NCBI GenBank assembly: GCA_002365595.1 | Contig: DFAM01000015.1 | Span: forward strand, 100,195-164,194 | Reading direction: 5' to 3' | DNA: 64,000 bases | DNA from: Acinetobacter sp. UBA3106 | GTDB taxonomy: Bacteria > Pseudomonadota > Gammaproteobacteria > Pseudomonadales > Moraxellaceae | Shown here: positions 16,526 through 23,851 of the stretch, in pieces | Position numbering within the stretch: position 1 is the stretch's first letter | Layout: every line of letters begins with the position of its first letter | Notes under the pieces: model-generated | Databases searched by the model: none | Told to the model about the DNA's origin: nothing | The model's input: the letters and a program-made list of their open reading frames with translations, nothing else | Program-made: the position numbers and the translations under genes

Positions 16526-17653
16526 TTAATCAGGATGATGGGTTTCATTATCAAGATCATGGGCGAGCGTGGCTTTGGGCATCATCAAACCTTCTGTTTC
16601 ATTGTTTTCATGCAGCCATTCACGCCAAATTGCCAGTAATACGGCCAAAATGACCGGACCTATAAATAATCCCACCATACCAAAGCTGGCCAGACCACCC
16701 AGTACCCCAAACATAATCAGCAGGAAGGGAATCTGGGTAGCGCCGGAAATCACCAATGGACGAATCACGTTATCTGCGGTGCTGACAATACACACGCCCC
16801 ATACCATAACCCCAATCGCCTCAACGGTTTGTCCCTGAGAAAATAACCACAGCGAAACAGAAGTATAGGCAACCGGAGGTCCAAAAGGAACCAGTGCCAA
16901 CAGGAAGGTGATAATGGTCAGTACCATTGGATTAGGCACACCGGCCACAAAATAGCTGATGCCTGCCAGAAACGATTGGGCAATGGCGGTCAGTCCTACA
17001 CCATAGACCACGGCACGTGTGGTTTCAGAAATGGTCTCTAAATAATGATGAATACGCGGACCAATCACCATTTCCAGGGCTTTGCTGACCTGATTTAAAA
17101 TGGTGTGACCATCACGGTAGAAGAAAAATAGCGACATCATGGCAAAGCAGAGCTTGATCATGTTTCTACTGACTTCGTTCAGTACTGCTTTACCATAATT
17201 TAAATGACCCTGAACCCATACAGACACTGACTGAACAATACTATTCGGGTCCTGATTAATTTCTCTTAAGGTACGTGAAATTTCTTTGCCAATAAAAGGC
17301 AGCTGTCGAACAAAGTCAGGCACATTCAGATGACCGGAAAAAACCTGTTTCTGTAATTCGTAATACAGATTTCGCCCTTCATGCTGCAACATGAAAATTG
17401 CAAAAATAATCGGTAAGCCCAGAACTAAAACCACAGAAAGAATCATCACTGTGGCACTCAGGGTAGGACGCTGTCCACACATGCGTAATACTGACTGATA
17501 CAGCGGCCAGGTGACATAGGCAATAATTGCCGCCCAAACCACAGGTACAATAAAATATTTGAGCACATGAAAACTCAAATACATCAGGACAAAAAACAGT
17601 CCAAATAATAAAACCTTTTGTAATGTGGGCGCGTAATGTTGCACTGAATTCAC
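16526..17653 (-). CDS. AI-2E family transporter (PerM/YdiK-like)
   Basis: Polytopic membrane protein of 375 residues with seven to eight predicted helices and the family's conserved region ALVPFGPPVAYTSVSLWLF followed by IRPLVISGATQIPFLLIMFGVLGGLASFGMVGLFIGPVIL. Family members include TqsA, which exports autoinducer-2, and Na+/H+ antiporter-like proteins; the substrate here is unknown. The start is a GTG with AGGAA 7 bases upstream. A hydrophilic stretch (about 95-150) between helices 3 and 4 is typical of the family. It lies between sodC and a ParA gene, all on the minus strand, but a terminator at 17688-17714 separates it from parA. Confidence 0.85.
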   Translation of the reverse strand: MNSVQHYAPTLQKVLLFGLFFVLMYLSFHVLKYFIVPVVWAAIIAYVTWPLYQSVLRMCGQRPTLSATVMILSVVLVLGLPIIFAIFMLQHEGRNLYYELQKQVFSGHLNVPDFVRQLPFIGKEISRTLREINQDPNSIVQSVSVWVQGHLNYGKAVLNEVSRNMIKLCFAMMSLFFFYRDGHTILNQVSKALEMVIGPRIHHYLETISETTRAVVYGVGLTAIAQSFLAGISYFVAGVPNPMVLTIITFLLALVPFGPPVAYTSVSLWLFSQGQTVEAIGVMVWGVCIVSTADNVIRPLVISGATQIPFLLIMFGVLGGLASFGMVGLFIGPVILAVLLAIWREWLHENNETEGLMMPKATLAHDLDNETHHPD

Positions 17654-17687
17654 TGACTATTCCTAAGTTCGGAGTTCATCTTAACCG

Positions 17688-17714
17688 AAAAAAAAGCTCC
17701 CGAGAACGAGAGCT
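17688..17714 (-). terminator. Terminator after the ParA gene
   Basis: AGCTC (17695-17699) with GAGCT (17710-17714); on the minus strand the stem is followed by T8. It is 70 bases past the ParA stop codon. Confidence 0.7.
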
Positions 17715-17782
17715 GGTAAGTTGTGATGAATATTTATTGCACGTTTCTATACTCAAGCTTTCATGGTATCAATTGAATGCAA

Positions 17783-18427
17783 TTAAAACCAGGCACTCGG
17801 ATCATCAACAACCGCATTTAACAGTGGTTGCCATTGTTCTTGCATGGCCAAATAATTTTTTTGGGTTTTATCAAAAATACTGAGTCCATGCATGGCCAGC
17901 TGGGCATAGGCCGTTCGCTCGGAAATCCAGGCCACCGGTTGCTGTTCAATTTTCTGGAAAAAATCCTGTATATCTTTGGAACTGGCACTATTGGCTTTCA
18001 TTCGATTAGCGAGCAGTAAAATCTGTACTTTCCCTTTGCGGATACGCTTAATCTCTTTTAAATGTTTCAGAAAACGGCGGGTACTTTCAATATCGAAGAA
18101 AGATGGCTGCAATGGAGTAATAATGGCATGGGCTTTACCAATCAACTGTTCGGCATGTTCGCCGGACAGCGCACCAGGGGCATCTACAATCAGATATTCG
18201 ATATTTTTAGGCACATCACCAATCGATTTTTCCTGACGCCAGTCCAGACTTTGAATAGGTGCAGCATCTTCCGGGCGCTGTTTAAGCCACTGCAAGGCAG
18301 ATTTCTGGTTATCGGCATCGGCAAGTGCCACTTTATAGCCTTTTTGTGCCAAAGCGGCAGCCAGATTAATTGCGGTAATAGTTTTCCCGCACCCCCCTTT
18401 TTGATTGGCAATTAAGATAGTTTTCAT
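17783..18427 (-). CDS. Orphan ParA/MinD-type ATPase
   Basis: Deviant Walker-A ATPase of 214 residues. The P-loop is KGGCGKT at residues 10-16 with the signature lysine before the loop, followed by ALADADNQKSALQWL (A' region) and YLIVDAPG (Walker B/switch II). ParA-like proteins bind DNA or membrane nonspecifically and position cargo such as plasmids, chromosomes, flagella or chemoreceptor clusters. No parB follows; the gene stands alone, so it is a cargo-positioning ATPase of unknown cargo rather than the chromosome-segregation ParA. The next gene upstream is divergent and encodes a predicted membrane-anchored nuclease-related protein. The size and single-domain structure resemble plasmid-type ParA (PF13614/CbiA). 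Confidence 0.85.
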   Translation of the reverse strand: MKTILIANQKGGCGKTITAINLAAALAQKGYKVALADADNQKSALQWLKQRPEDAAPIQSLDWRQEKSIGDVPKNIEYLIVDAPGALSGEHAEQLIGKAHAIITPLQPSFFDIESTRRFLKHLKEIKRIRKGKVQILLLANRMKANSASSKDIQDFFQKIEQQPVAWISERTAYAQLAMHGLSIFDKTQKNYLAMQEQWQPLLNAVVDDPSAWF

Positions 18428-18546
18428 GACCCTGACGATTTTATTCTGCTCGGTCCTAGCATATCATTGTTTGAGATGCTGAATATGACTCGGGACAAAA
18501 GTCTTAAGCTATATGGGGCGGTAATTTTTGTGATTAGGGAATAATA

Positions 18547-19014
18547 ATGTCCATTTGGATGGCAATGCTGATTGGCGCGTGTTTTGGCGTGGTGCTTACT
18601 ACCATGATTTTGAGCAATACCCGTAATGGACGAGTCAAGGCAGAGTATGAACAGTACATTGCTGAATTGGAACTGGAACACCAACAGGCTTTGGCACAAG
18701 CACAAAAACGCAGTGTCAATACCAGTCGTGCGGTGCTCAAAGGCAAGATGGCAGAGCAGCTGGCACCGATTATGCCGCAGTTTCAGTACTTGCCCAGCGA
18801 TGCAAAATTTCTGGGTGATCCGGTCGATTATGTGGTTTTCGATGGCTATACCGACTTGCGCGATGGTGAAGGAAGCCCGGAAGATATCGAGGTGGTGCTG
18901 ATTGATATTAAAAGTGGCGGCGCACGTCTGACCAAGGGGCAACAGGCGATTGCCCAGGCCATACGGGAAGGGCGGGTACGTTTTGAAACGGTACGCATCG
19001 ATTTTGATGATTAA
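18547..19014 (+). CDS. Holliday-junction-resolvase-related (Endonuc_Holl) membrane-anchored protein
   Basis: Protein of 155 residues. It begins with one membrane helix (MSIWMAMLIGACFGVVLTTMIL), continues with a basic coiled-coil stretch to about residue 60, then a domain with AVLKGKMAEQLAPIMPQFQYLPSDAKFLGDPVDYVVFDG and VLIDIKSGGARLTKGQQAIAQAIREGRV. That layout matches the family annotated as endonuclease related to archaeal Holliday junction resolvases (PF10107). The GDPVDYVVFDG and IDIKSGGA parts correspond to the Asp and Glu/Asp-x-Lys positions of the nuclease fold, so the active-site pattern appears kept. A membrane anchor on a nuclease-fold protein is unusual and its cellular role is not known. 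AGGGAATAAT precedes the ATG. It is divergent from the orphan ParA. Confidence 0.8.
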   Translation: MSIWMAMLIGACFGVVLTTMILSNTRNGRVKAEYEQYIAELELEHQQALAQAQKRSVNTSRAVLKGKMAEQLAPIMPQFQYLPSDAKFLGDPVDYVVFDGYTDLRDGEGSPEDIEVVLIDIKSGGARLTKGQQAIAQAIREGRVRFETVRIDFDD

Positions 19015-19042
19015 AACGGCGATGTGTATGCAACGCCGTTAA
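19014..19042. terminator. Hairpin between convergent genes
   Basis: AACGGCG (19015-19021) and CGCCGTT (19034-19040), loop of 12 bases, between the resolvase-related gene and the methyltransferase. The T-runs are short, so its termination strength is uncertain. Confidence 0.5.
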
Positions 19043-19051
19043 ATTCAGAAT

Positions 19052-19672
19052 TTACTGTTTTTGCACACGGGCAAATAACATGCGCTGTGCAATTTTAGGA
19101 ATACCCGCTGCATCCAGATAATGTTTTTCTTTAAAGCTGAAATGTGCATCCAGCAAAGCCTGTTCAATATTGCGATTCAGATGACAGCCATCTGCAAGGC
19201 GTTTTTGAACGGGTGTCAGCAGGTTTTGCAGATGTTGCAGTGTCGGGCGGTCAGATAGCACATGCTCGACCAAATGCAAGGTTCCGCCAGGCTTGAGTAC
19301 GCGATGTAATTCTGCCAAGGCCTGACTTAGATGTTCAATACTGCACAGTGTCCAAGTACTGACGATATTGTCGATACTGTGATCTGCAAAAGGCAGCTTT
19401 TCTGCGCTGGCCTGAACATGCTGTACATGAATGGCACTTTCGTGCACGCGTTTAATCGCCAGCTGATAAATATCGGCATTGGGTTCCAGTGAGTAAAGCG
19501 TATCGACATTTTGATAAAAAGGCAGATTCACCCCGGTACCAAAACCAATTTCCAGCACTTCACCTGTAATAGGTAAGAGTATTTCGCGACGCAGATCCAT
19601 AAGGCTAGGAGTTTGCATCACTTGATTGAGCAAATGCGGAAAAATGTGTTGCTGGTAAAATTTATAAATCAT
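19052..19672 (-). CDS. Class I SAM-dependent methyltransferase
   Basis: Soluble methyltransferase of 206 residues. The S-adenosylmethionine motif I is VLEIGFGTGVNLPFY, with YSLEPNA as the acidic residue after strand 2, AEKLPFADHSIDNIVSTWTLCSIEHLSQALAELHRVLKPGG as motifs post-I to III, and LHLVEHVLSDRP after it. This layout matches the Methyltransf_11/UbiE-like group, often named phosphatidylethanolamine methyltransferase-like, but the substrate cannot be read here. I start at the ATG at 19672; a GTG two codons upstream is also in frame. It is convergent with the gene at 18547-19014 and its own promoter must lie in the AT-rich 19673-19845 interval shared with the next, divergent gene. Confidence 0.85.
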   Translation of the reverse strand: MIYKFYQQHIFPHLLNQVMQTPSLMDLRREILLPITGEVLEIGFGTGVNLPFYQNVDTLYSLEPNADIYQLAIKRVHESAIHVQHVQASAEKLPFADHSIDNIVSTWTLCSIEHLSQALAELHRVLKPGGTLHLVEHVLSDRPTLQHLQNLLTPVQKRLADGCHLNRNIEQALLDAHFSFKEKHYLDAAGIPKIAQRMLFARVQKQ

Positions 19673-19845
19673 TGTCACTTAATTTTTCTTGCTTTATATC
19701 CCCTTAGTTTAACCAATATTCTGTTTAGTCCATAAGACAAAAAAGTGACTGAATATATCTATACTGTTACTAAGTCCATATAGTTATTTAAGCTTACTCA
19801 TTTAAAATTAGTATAGAAATCAAGAAATTTGTTAGGGGCAGAAAA

Positions 19846-20406
19846 ATGATTAGACCAGTATTATTCAGTACTTTGCTTGCAGCCAGTATGATGCAAATGA
19901 GTGCGAGTGCCTCTGTCGATCATAATATTGCAAAAGGTCTGGCGCCGGTATCTAAAGAACAGTCAATTAGAAAGCTGCAATCCTTTAAAGGCGATTTTCG
20001 TATTTTAGGTTCGAAAATTTATACCAGCGATGAGCAGGCCAAGTTCTCACCGATTGATTATGCCGTGAGTTGGGGATTGTTTGCCGAGCCTGAAATTGCA
20101 CGACATATAACGGTGAACCAGTATGACCGCTATTTAAACTGGAAGATCGATCGCCTGCCGGTGCCTGTCGATCAAGCCATGCAGATGGTGTCGAATATGC
20201 ACATCATTCCTGCCAATCCTCAAATTGCCAAACAGATTAAACATGTCAAACGTGGTGATCTGGTTCGTCTAAAAGGCGAGCTGGTAGAAATTAAAGACAA
20301 GAATCTGGTCTGGACGTCATCTTTAACTCCGACCGATACTGGTGATGGCGCGTGTGAATTATTCCGTGTCAGTTCCATTGAATGGATTGAACGAGTCAAA
20401 GGTTAA
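19846..20406 (+). CDS. Conserved secreted protein, unknown function
   Basis: Predicted exported protein of 186 residues with an N-terminal signal peptide (about 1-22, cleaved after ASASA). The mature part has SPIDYAVSWGLFAEPEIARHITVNQYDRYLNWK, then a block MHIIPANPQIAKQIKHVKRGDLVRLKGELVEI and LTPTDTGDGACELFRVSSIEW. I have seen this pattern in uncharacterised secreted proteins of diverse proteobacteria, but I know no named function; the second half may form a small beta-barrel. GGGGCAGA lies before the ATG. The next gene, a lipoprotein inhibitor-like protein, is 37 bases downstream on the same strand, so the two are probably co-transcribed. Confidence 0.7.
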   Translation: MIRPVLFSTLLAASMMQMSASASVDHNIAKGLAPVSKEQSIRKLQSFKGDFRILGSKIYTSDEQAKFSPIDYAVSWGLFAEPEIARHITVNQYDRYLNWKIDRLPVPVDQAMQMVSNMHIIPANPQIAKQIKHVKRGDLVRLKGELVEIKDKNLVWTSSLTPTDTGDGACELFRVSSIEWIERVKG

Positions 20407-20443
20407 TTCTCTGTTTAAAACAAGATAGGCAAAGAGCCAGTTC

Positions 20444-20851
20444 ATGAAAATTTTAATGGCATGTTTGACTGCACTATTGGGCGTATCAGTGGTTGGTTGT
20501 AGCAGTATCAGTCCAACGGTAGATGGCAAAACCCATGTTTATTCGCTGAAGCAGCAATGTCCGACTTTGCTGGAAATGAATGTGGGACAAACGCTAGAAC
20601 TTAGCTTGCCAGAGAATCCGACCACGGGTTATATCTGGCAAGTGGCCCAGCCGCAGCACATCTTAAAAGTTGAGGAAATTTATCAGCAAGATCAGGTGAA
20701 AAGTTCGCAGCCAATGGTGGGTGCAGGTGGACAAAAACTATTTAGATTTACTGCGCTACAACCGGGTGAAGAATGGATTCACGTGAAACATAGCCGTGCC
20801 TGGGAACAAAATCCGATTGATGAATGGCGTTGTCGGGTTAGGGTTTCTTGA
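20444..20851 (+). CDS. Chagasin-like cysteine-protease inhibitor lipoprotein (I42)
   Basis: Lipoprotein of 135 residues with lipobox VVGC (Cys19) after an 18-residue signal. The mature domain matches the chagasin/amoebiasin inhibitor family I42, whose three loops block papain-type proteases. Loop 1 is NPTTGYIWQV (the family's NPTTGY/F motif), loop 2 is in the GAGGQKLFRF segment, and loop 3 is around HSRAWEQNP. Two cysteines (QQCPT and WRCRV) may form a disulfide. In bacteria these proteins are periplasmic or surface and their natural target is unknown. It follows the secreted protein gene at 37 bases and is probably in one operon with it. Confidence 0.85.
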   Translation: MKILMACLTALLGVSVVGCSSISPTVDGKTHVYSLKQQCPTLLEMNVGQTLELSLPENPTTGYIWQVAQPQHILKVEEIYQQDQVKSSQPMVGAGGQKLFRFTALQPGEEWIHVKHSRAWEQNPIDEWRCRVRVS

Positions 20852-20892
20852 TTTAATTTTTTTAGATTTCTTTGGGAAAAGGAGGACTTATT

Positions 20893-20936
20893 GATTTTCT
20901 AAATCCCTCCCGACCTCCCTTTTTTAAAGGGAGGAG
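20893..20936. repeat. Intergenic CCTCC/GGAGG repeat
   Basis: A palindromic element with CCCTCCCGACCTCCC, a short T/A spacer, and GGGAGG. It resembles the tail repeats after craA, near 36.1 kb and near 52.3 kb. It directly precedes the terminator. Confidence 0.5.
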
Positions 20937-20937
20937 T

Positions 20938-20969
20938 AAAAAGCCCGTTTTATTAAAGCGGGCTTTTTA
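20938..20969. terminator. Bidirectional terminator
   Basis: AAAAAGCCCG and CGGGCTTTTT form a 10-bp stem around an AT-rich loop, with flanking A and T runs. It sits between the convergent chagasin-like and HopJ-family genes. Confidence 0.82.
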
Positions 20970-20993
20970 TATTCTAAGATATATATAAGTAAC

Positions 20994-21326
20994 TTATTTC
21001 GCTGTTAATGCCTGACCGTCAAACTGAATGCCATCCCAGCCATTTTGCATAAACTGGCGAATGTTTTGGTGATCTGTGGCTTCAGGGCTCGCCAATACCG
21101 CTGCATAATGTTCAGCAAACAGGCTTAAGGTCTGCGCCTGGTCCAGGCCATTGAGTTTGGCAAAAGAAAATACTTTAGCACTGCCTTGGTTTTCAGTCGC
21201 AGCATTGGCTTGTTTGCCATTTTGAAAAGCTGTTGCGGTGTGGTTATAGCGTGCATCAATGTATGTAATCACGTCTGCAAATTTGATTTCACCTGCTTGA
21301 AGCTGTGCCAATAAATCCTGAGCCAT
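20994..21326 (-). CDS. HopJ family protein
   Basis: Small soluble protein of 110 residues matching the HopJ type III effector domain (PF08888). Visible features are DLLAQLQAGEIKFADVITYIDARYNHT, the alanine-rich middle, FSFAKLNGLDQAQTLSLFAEHY and the end RQFMQNGWDGIQFDG. Despite the name, HopJ homologues occur in many non-pathogenic bacteria without type III secretion, and no secretion genes are near here. The sequence has no signal peptide. It is convergent with the inhibitor gene, divergent from crcB, and its biochemical role is unknown. Confidence 0.85.
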   Translation of the reverse strand: MAQDLLAQLQAGEIKFADVITYIDARYNHTATAFQNGKQANAATENQGSAKVFSFAKLNGLDQAQTLSLFAEHYAAVLASPEATDHQNIRQFMQNGWDGIQFDGQALTAK

Positions 21327-21479
21327 AATTTCCTCAATTCATAGAAAAAAGTTTAAAAACACCGCGACTATAACAATTTTTACCGCACTATTTCATTACT
21401 ATTTCAGCTCATTTGTACGGTATAGTGCATGAAGTATTTATACAATTTTGATCTTTGATTCGATAAAAATGGAACAGAT

Positions 21480-21860
21480 ATGAATTGGCTACTGGTAGCT
21501 TTAGGGGGAGCGGTTGGTGCAAGTTTGCGTTATGGTGCAGGGGTGTTGTTATTTAAGCCAAGCAGTGGATTTCCGTGGACCACATGGTGGGTGAACCTCT
21601 GTGGCTGCCTGCTTGCCGGTATTTTCTTTGCCTATAGCCAGAAATTTCCAGTTTTGCAAAATGAAGCACGCCTGTTCTTGATGGTGGGCATTTTAGGTGG
21701 CTTTACCACTTTTTCCAGTTTTGGTCTGGAAACTTTTCAATTGCTCAAGCATGGTCAAATTGTACTGGCTTTAGGCTATGTCATTTCCAGTGTGATTGCA
21801 GGGGTGATGGTTTTAGCATGGGGTTTTTATCTGTTTCAATGGTTATTACACACCCGATAG
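21480..21860 (+). CDS. crcB: Fluoride channel/exporter CrcB (Fluc)
   Basis: Small membrane protein of 126 residues that forms antiparallel dimers and lets fluoride leave the cell. Family marks are GGAVGASLRYG in helix 1, TTWWVNLCGCLLAG in helix 2, and GGFTTFSSFGLETF in helix 3, which bears the Phe-box and TM3 break. Four membrane helices are predicted. I looked for the fluoride riboswitch in the 153 bases upstream and saw no clear one, so control is probably constitutive or of another type. No strong Shine-Dalgarno precedes the ATG. Confidence 0.92.
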   Translation: MNWLLVALGGAVGASLRYGAGVLLFKPSSGFPWTTWWVNLCGCLLAGIFFAYSQKFPVLQNEARLFLMVGILGGFTTFSSFGLETFQLLKHGQIVLALGYVISSVIAGVMVLAWGFYLFQWLLHTR

Positions 21861-21892
21861 CAGCTAGTTACTTTTAAAAAGAATATAAAAAG

Positions 21893-21925
21893 AAGCCCAA
21901 GCTGGAGGAGAGTGCTTGGGCTTTT
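21893..21925. terminator. Terminator between crcB and rpmE2
   Basis: AAGCCCAAGC and GCTTGGGCTT form a stem around an 11-base loop, followed on the plus strand by T4. It can serve crcB and, from the other side, rpmE2. Confidence 0.78.
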
Positions 21926-21973
21926 CAAGTCTTAAGATTAGCGTTGAAATCTTAAAACAATATGAAGTTACTG

Positions 21974-22222
21974 TTAGCGTTTGAAACGCGCGAAACGTTT
22001 ATTGAAACTTGCTACACGGCCTTCATTGCTGGTTTGACGCTGCTCACCGGTATAAAACGGATGAGAGGCACTGGAAATATCCAGAGTCACATAAGGATAA
22101 GTCTGGCCTTCATATTCACGTGTTTGGGTAGGCTTTAAAGTACTACCAATAATAAAATAGACATCAGCATTGGTGTCGTGGAACAGCACTTGTTGATAGT
22201 CTGGGTGGATATCTGGACGCAT
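21974..22222 (-). CDS. rpmE2: Ribosomal protein bL31 type B
   Basis: Large-subunit ribosomal protein L31 of the zinc-independent (C-minus) type. The 82-residue product from the ATG at 22222 (MRPDIHPDYQQVLFHD) contains no cysteine, so it lacks the zinc ribbon CxxC pair of the primary L31. It keeps the family pieces ISSASHPFYTGEQRQ and GRVASFNKRFARFKR. The start at 22222 is set by GGAGAAAGG just upstream; an ATG 12 bases earlier overlaps this ribosome site and is unlikely. In other bacteria the zinc-independent paralogue is expressed under zinc limitation through Zur. I see no clear Zur box here. Confidence 0.93.
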   Translation of the reverse strand: MRPDIHPDYQQVLFHDTNADVYFIIGSTLKPTQTREYEGQTYPYVTLDISSASHPFYTGEQRQTSNEGRVASFNKRFARFKR

Positions 22223-22287
22223 ACCTTTCTCCATTGTATATTTTAACTATTTAGAAATGTTATAACATAACAAATAAATATTCAAAT

Positions 22288-22318
22288 AAAACCCGGTGAC
22301 AATTTGTTAACCGGGTTT
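22288..22318 (-). terminator. Terminator after the ABC1 kinase gene
   Basis: AAACCCGG (22289-22296) pairs with CCGGGTTT (22311-22318); the minus strand continues with TTATTTG. It lies 13 bases past the kinase stop codon. Confidence 0.72.
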
Positions 22319-22330
22319 TTCATTGGTTCA

Positions 22331-23629
22331 TTAGACGCGAGGCGGTACCAGCTCTTCAAATACATCACTCAGATTATCATTCACTTTTAAATGAATTAAA
22401 TTCCAGTAATGTCCAGAAACCGTGCGGTTGACCATCAAGGTATCAGGAGAGGGCTTAAACACATCCCAGTATTTTAACGACGGTTTGAGCAGCTCAATCC
22501 CATCATGATGGGCAGAGTTTTCGGCAAAATCGTAATGCGTGGTGAGAGGGCGCATCAACACTTCCAGCCACTGACGATACAGCTCTTCCGGGAACTTGCC
22601 TTGTGTGGTAAGAGAATGAAGATCATCCAGCTTCTGTTCCATTTCGGCAATATTACCTTCACGGGCAGCATTAATCAGGGTCTTGAAATTGGAGACAATT
22701 TCAATCGACAGTGTTTTGACACCGCCGTAATCGTAAATAATGACAGTACCATCTTCACGGAAGGCAAAATTGCCCGGATGCGGGTCACAGTGGAACCGTT
22801 TCAGATAGAAAATTTCCTGACCAATAGCACGGAATAAACGGCGTCCCAGTTCATTGCGAGTGTCTTGAGACCAGGTGTTGGCAGTTTCGATGCTTTCGCC
22901 CTGTTCCAGGCTTAAGGTTAAAATATGACGCGAAGAATAATCTTTATAAACCTGCGGGATAATAATCTTGCTGTCTAAAGTCTCATGGAAGGTACGTGCC
23001 ACTTCCAGATTTTGTGCTTCGATCTGGTAATTCAGTTCGTTATCCAAACTTTCCTGAATTTCCTTAAATAAACGATCCTGCAATTTCCGGTCAATTTTCA
23101 GCACACCCATTAAACGCAAGGCCAGACGAACCTGTTTCAGGTCACTTTCGCAGGCTTCATCTACGCCCGGATATTGTACCTTGACCACCACCTGCTGACC
23201 GTTCGGCAAGATGGCTTTATGCACCTGACCAATCGAGGCTGCGGCAAAAGGCTGTTCATCAAAACTTCTAAAGATTTTCAGGAGGGGTTTACCCAATTCT
23301 TTTTCAACTTGCGCTTTGATTTCAGCAAAAGGCATCGCAGGGGCCTGACGCTGTAACTTGCTAATGGCACGGGCCACCTCTGGCGGAAAGATATCTTTAT
23401 ATTGTGAAGCAATTTGCCCCACTTTCATGACCGCACCTTTCATTTCGCCCAAGGTATCCGCAATCTGAAGACCTATATCCTGAAAAAGTTTACTGCGCGA
23501 GGCATTTTTTTGTTCTTCATCGGCATTAAAATTTTTAATCGAGTTTGACACGGTTTTAGTTGCAATGCTCGCCGTCATACCGGCAAGTTTCATAAAGCGA
23601 CGACCGGGGGTCCTAGCCGTTTTTGCCAT
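22331..23629 (-). CDS. ABC1/AarF (UbiB-like) atypical kinase
   Basis: Predicted atypical protein-kinase-like ATPase of 432 residues. The diagnostic KxGQ motif is MKVGQIASQ, the ABC1 alanine-rich loop is AAASIGQVHKA in place of a normal glycine-rich loop, and the ATP-binding lysine is in VVVKVQYPGV. The catalytic loop is HCDPHPGNFAF and the metal-binding motif IYDYGGVK replaces DFG. The UbiB/COQ8 relatives support ubiquinone biosynthesis; this shorter, soluble-looking form lacks the long C-terminal membrane helices, so it may be a paralogue with an unknown role. GAGGAA lies just before the ATG. The gene is followed by a terminator and then rpmE2 on the same strand. Confidence 0.87.
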   Translation of the reverse strand: MAKTARTPGRRFMKLAGMTASIATKTVSNSIKNFNADEEQKNASRSKLFQDIGLQIADTLGEMKGAVMKVGQIASQYKDIFPPEVARAISKLQRQAPAMPFAEIKAQVEKELGKPLLKIFRSFDEQPFAAASIGQVHKAILPNGQQVVVKVQYPGVDEACESDLKQVRLALRLMGVLKIDRKLQDRLFKEIQESLDNELNYQIEAQNLEVARTFHETLDSKIIIPQVYKDYSSRHILTLSLEQGESIETANTWSQDTRNELGRRLFRAIGQEIFYLKRFHCDPHPGNFAFREDGTVIIYDYGGVKTLSIEIVSNFKTLINAAREGNIAEMEQKLDDLHSLTTQGKFPEELYRQWLEVLMRPLTTHYDFAENSAHHDGIELLKPSLKYWDVFKPSPDTLMVNRTVSGHYWNLIHLKVNDNLSDVFEELVPPRV

Positions 23630-23812
23630 GCGATATTCCTCAGGATCATCATAGATAGGTTTTAATGATCATAGGCGTTAAACTGGATATTGCCTACTTT
23701 AAATTGTTAAAAGCTGCATTTTTACACTGAAATCATCACACTTAGAAGATTTTTAAGTAGATAAATTTCTGAATTATTTATTATTATTTTTATATTTGTT
23801 TTGTGGTAATCC

Positions 23813-23838
23813 CATTCCTTTTCATGGGAAAAGGAATG
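23813..23838 (-). terminator. Hairpin past the abeM stop
   Basis: CATTCCTTTTC (23813-23823) and GAAAAGGAATG (23828-23838), a perfect 11-bp stem with a 4-base loop, 14 bases beyond the abeM stop codon. There is no T run directly after it, so it may be a weak terminator or an RNA end-protecting hairpin. Confidence 0.5.
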
Positions 23839-23851
23839 AGTCTATGACATT

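Noticed and set aside
20994..21326. HopJ as evidence of a type III secretion system
   Set aside because: HopJ-family proteins are widespread in bacteria without type III secretion and no secretion or chaperone genes are nearby.
21327..21479. Fluoride riboswitch before crcB
   Set aside because: The 153 bases do not show the conserved pseudoknot pattern of that riboswitch.
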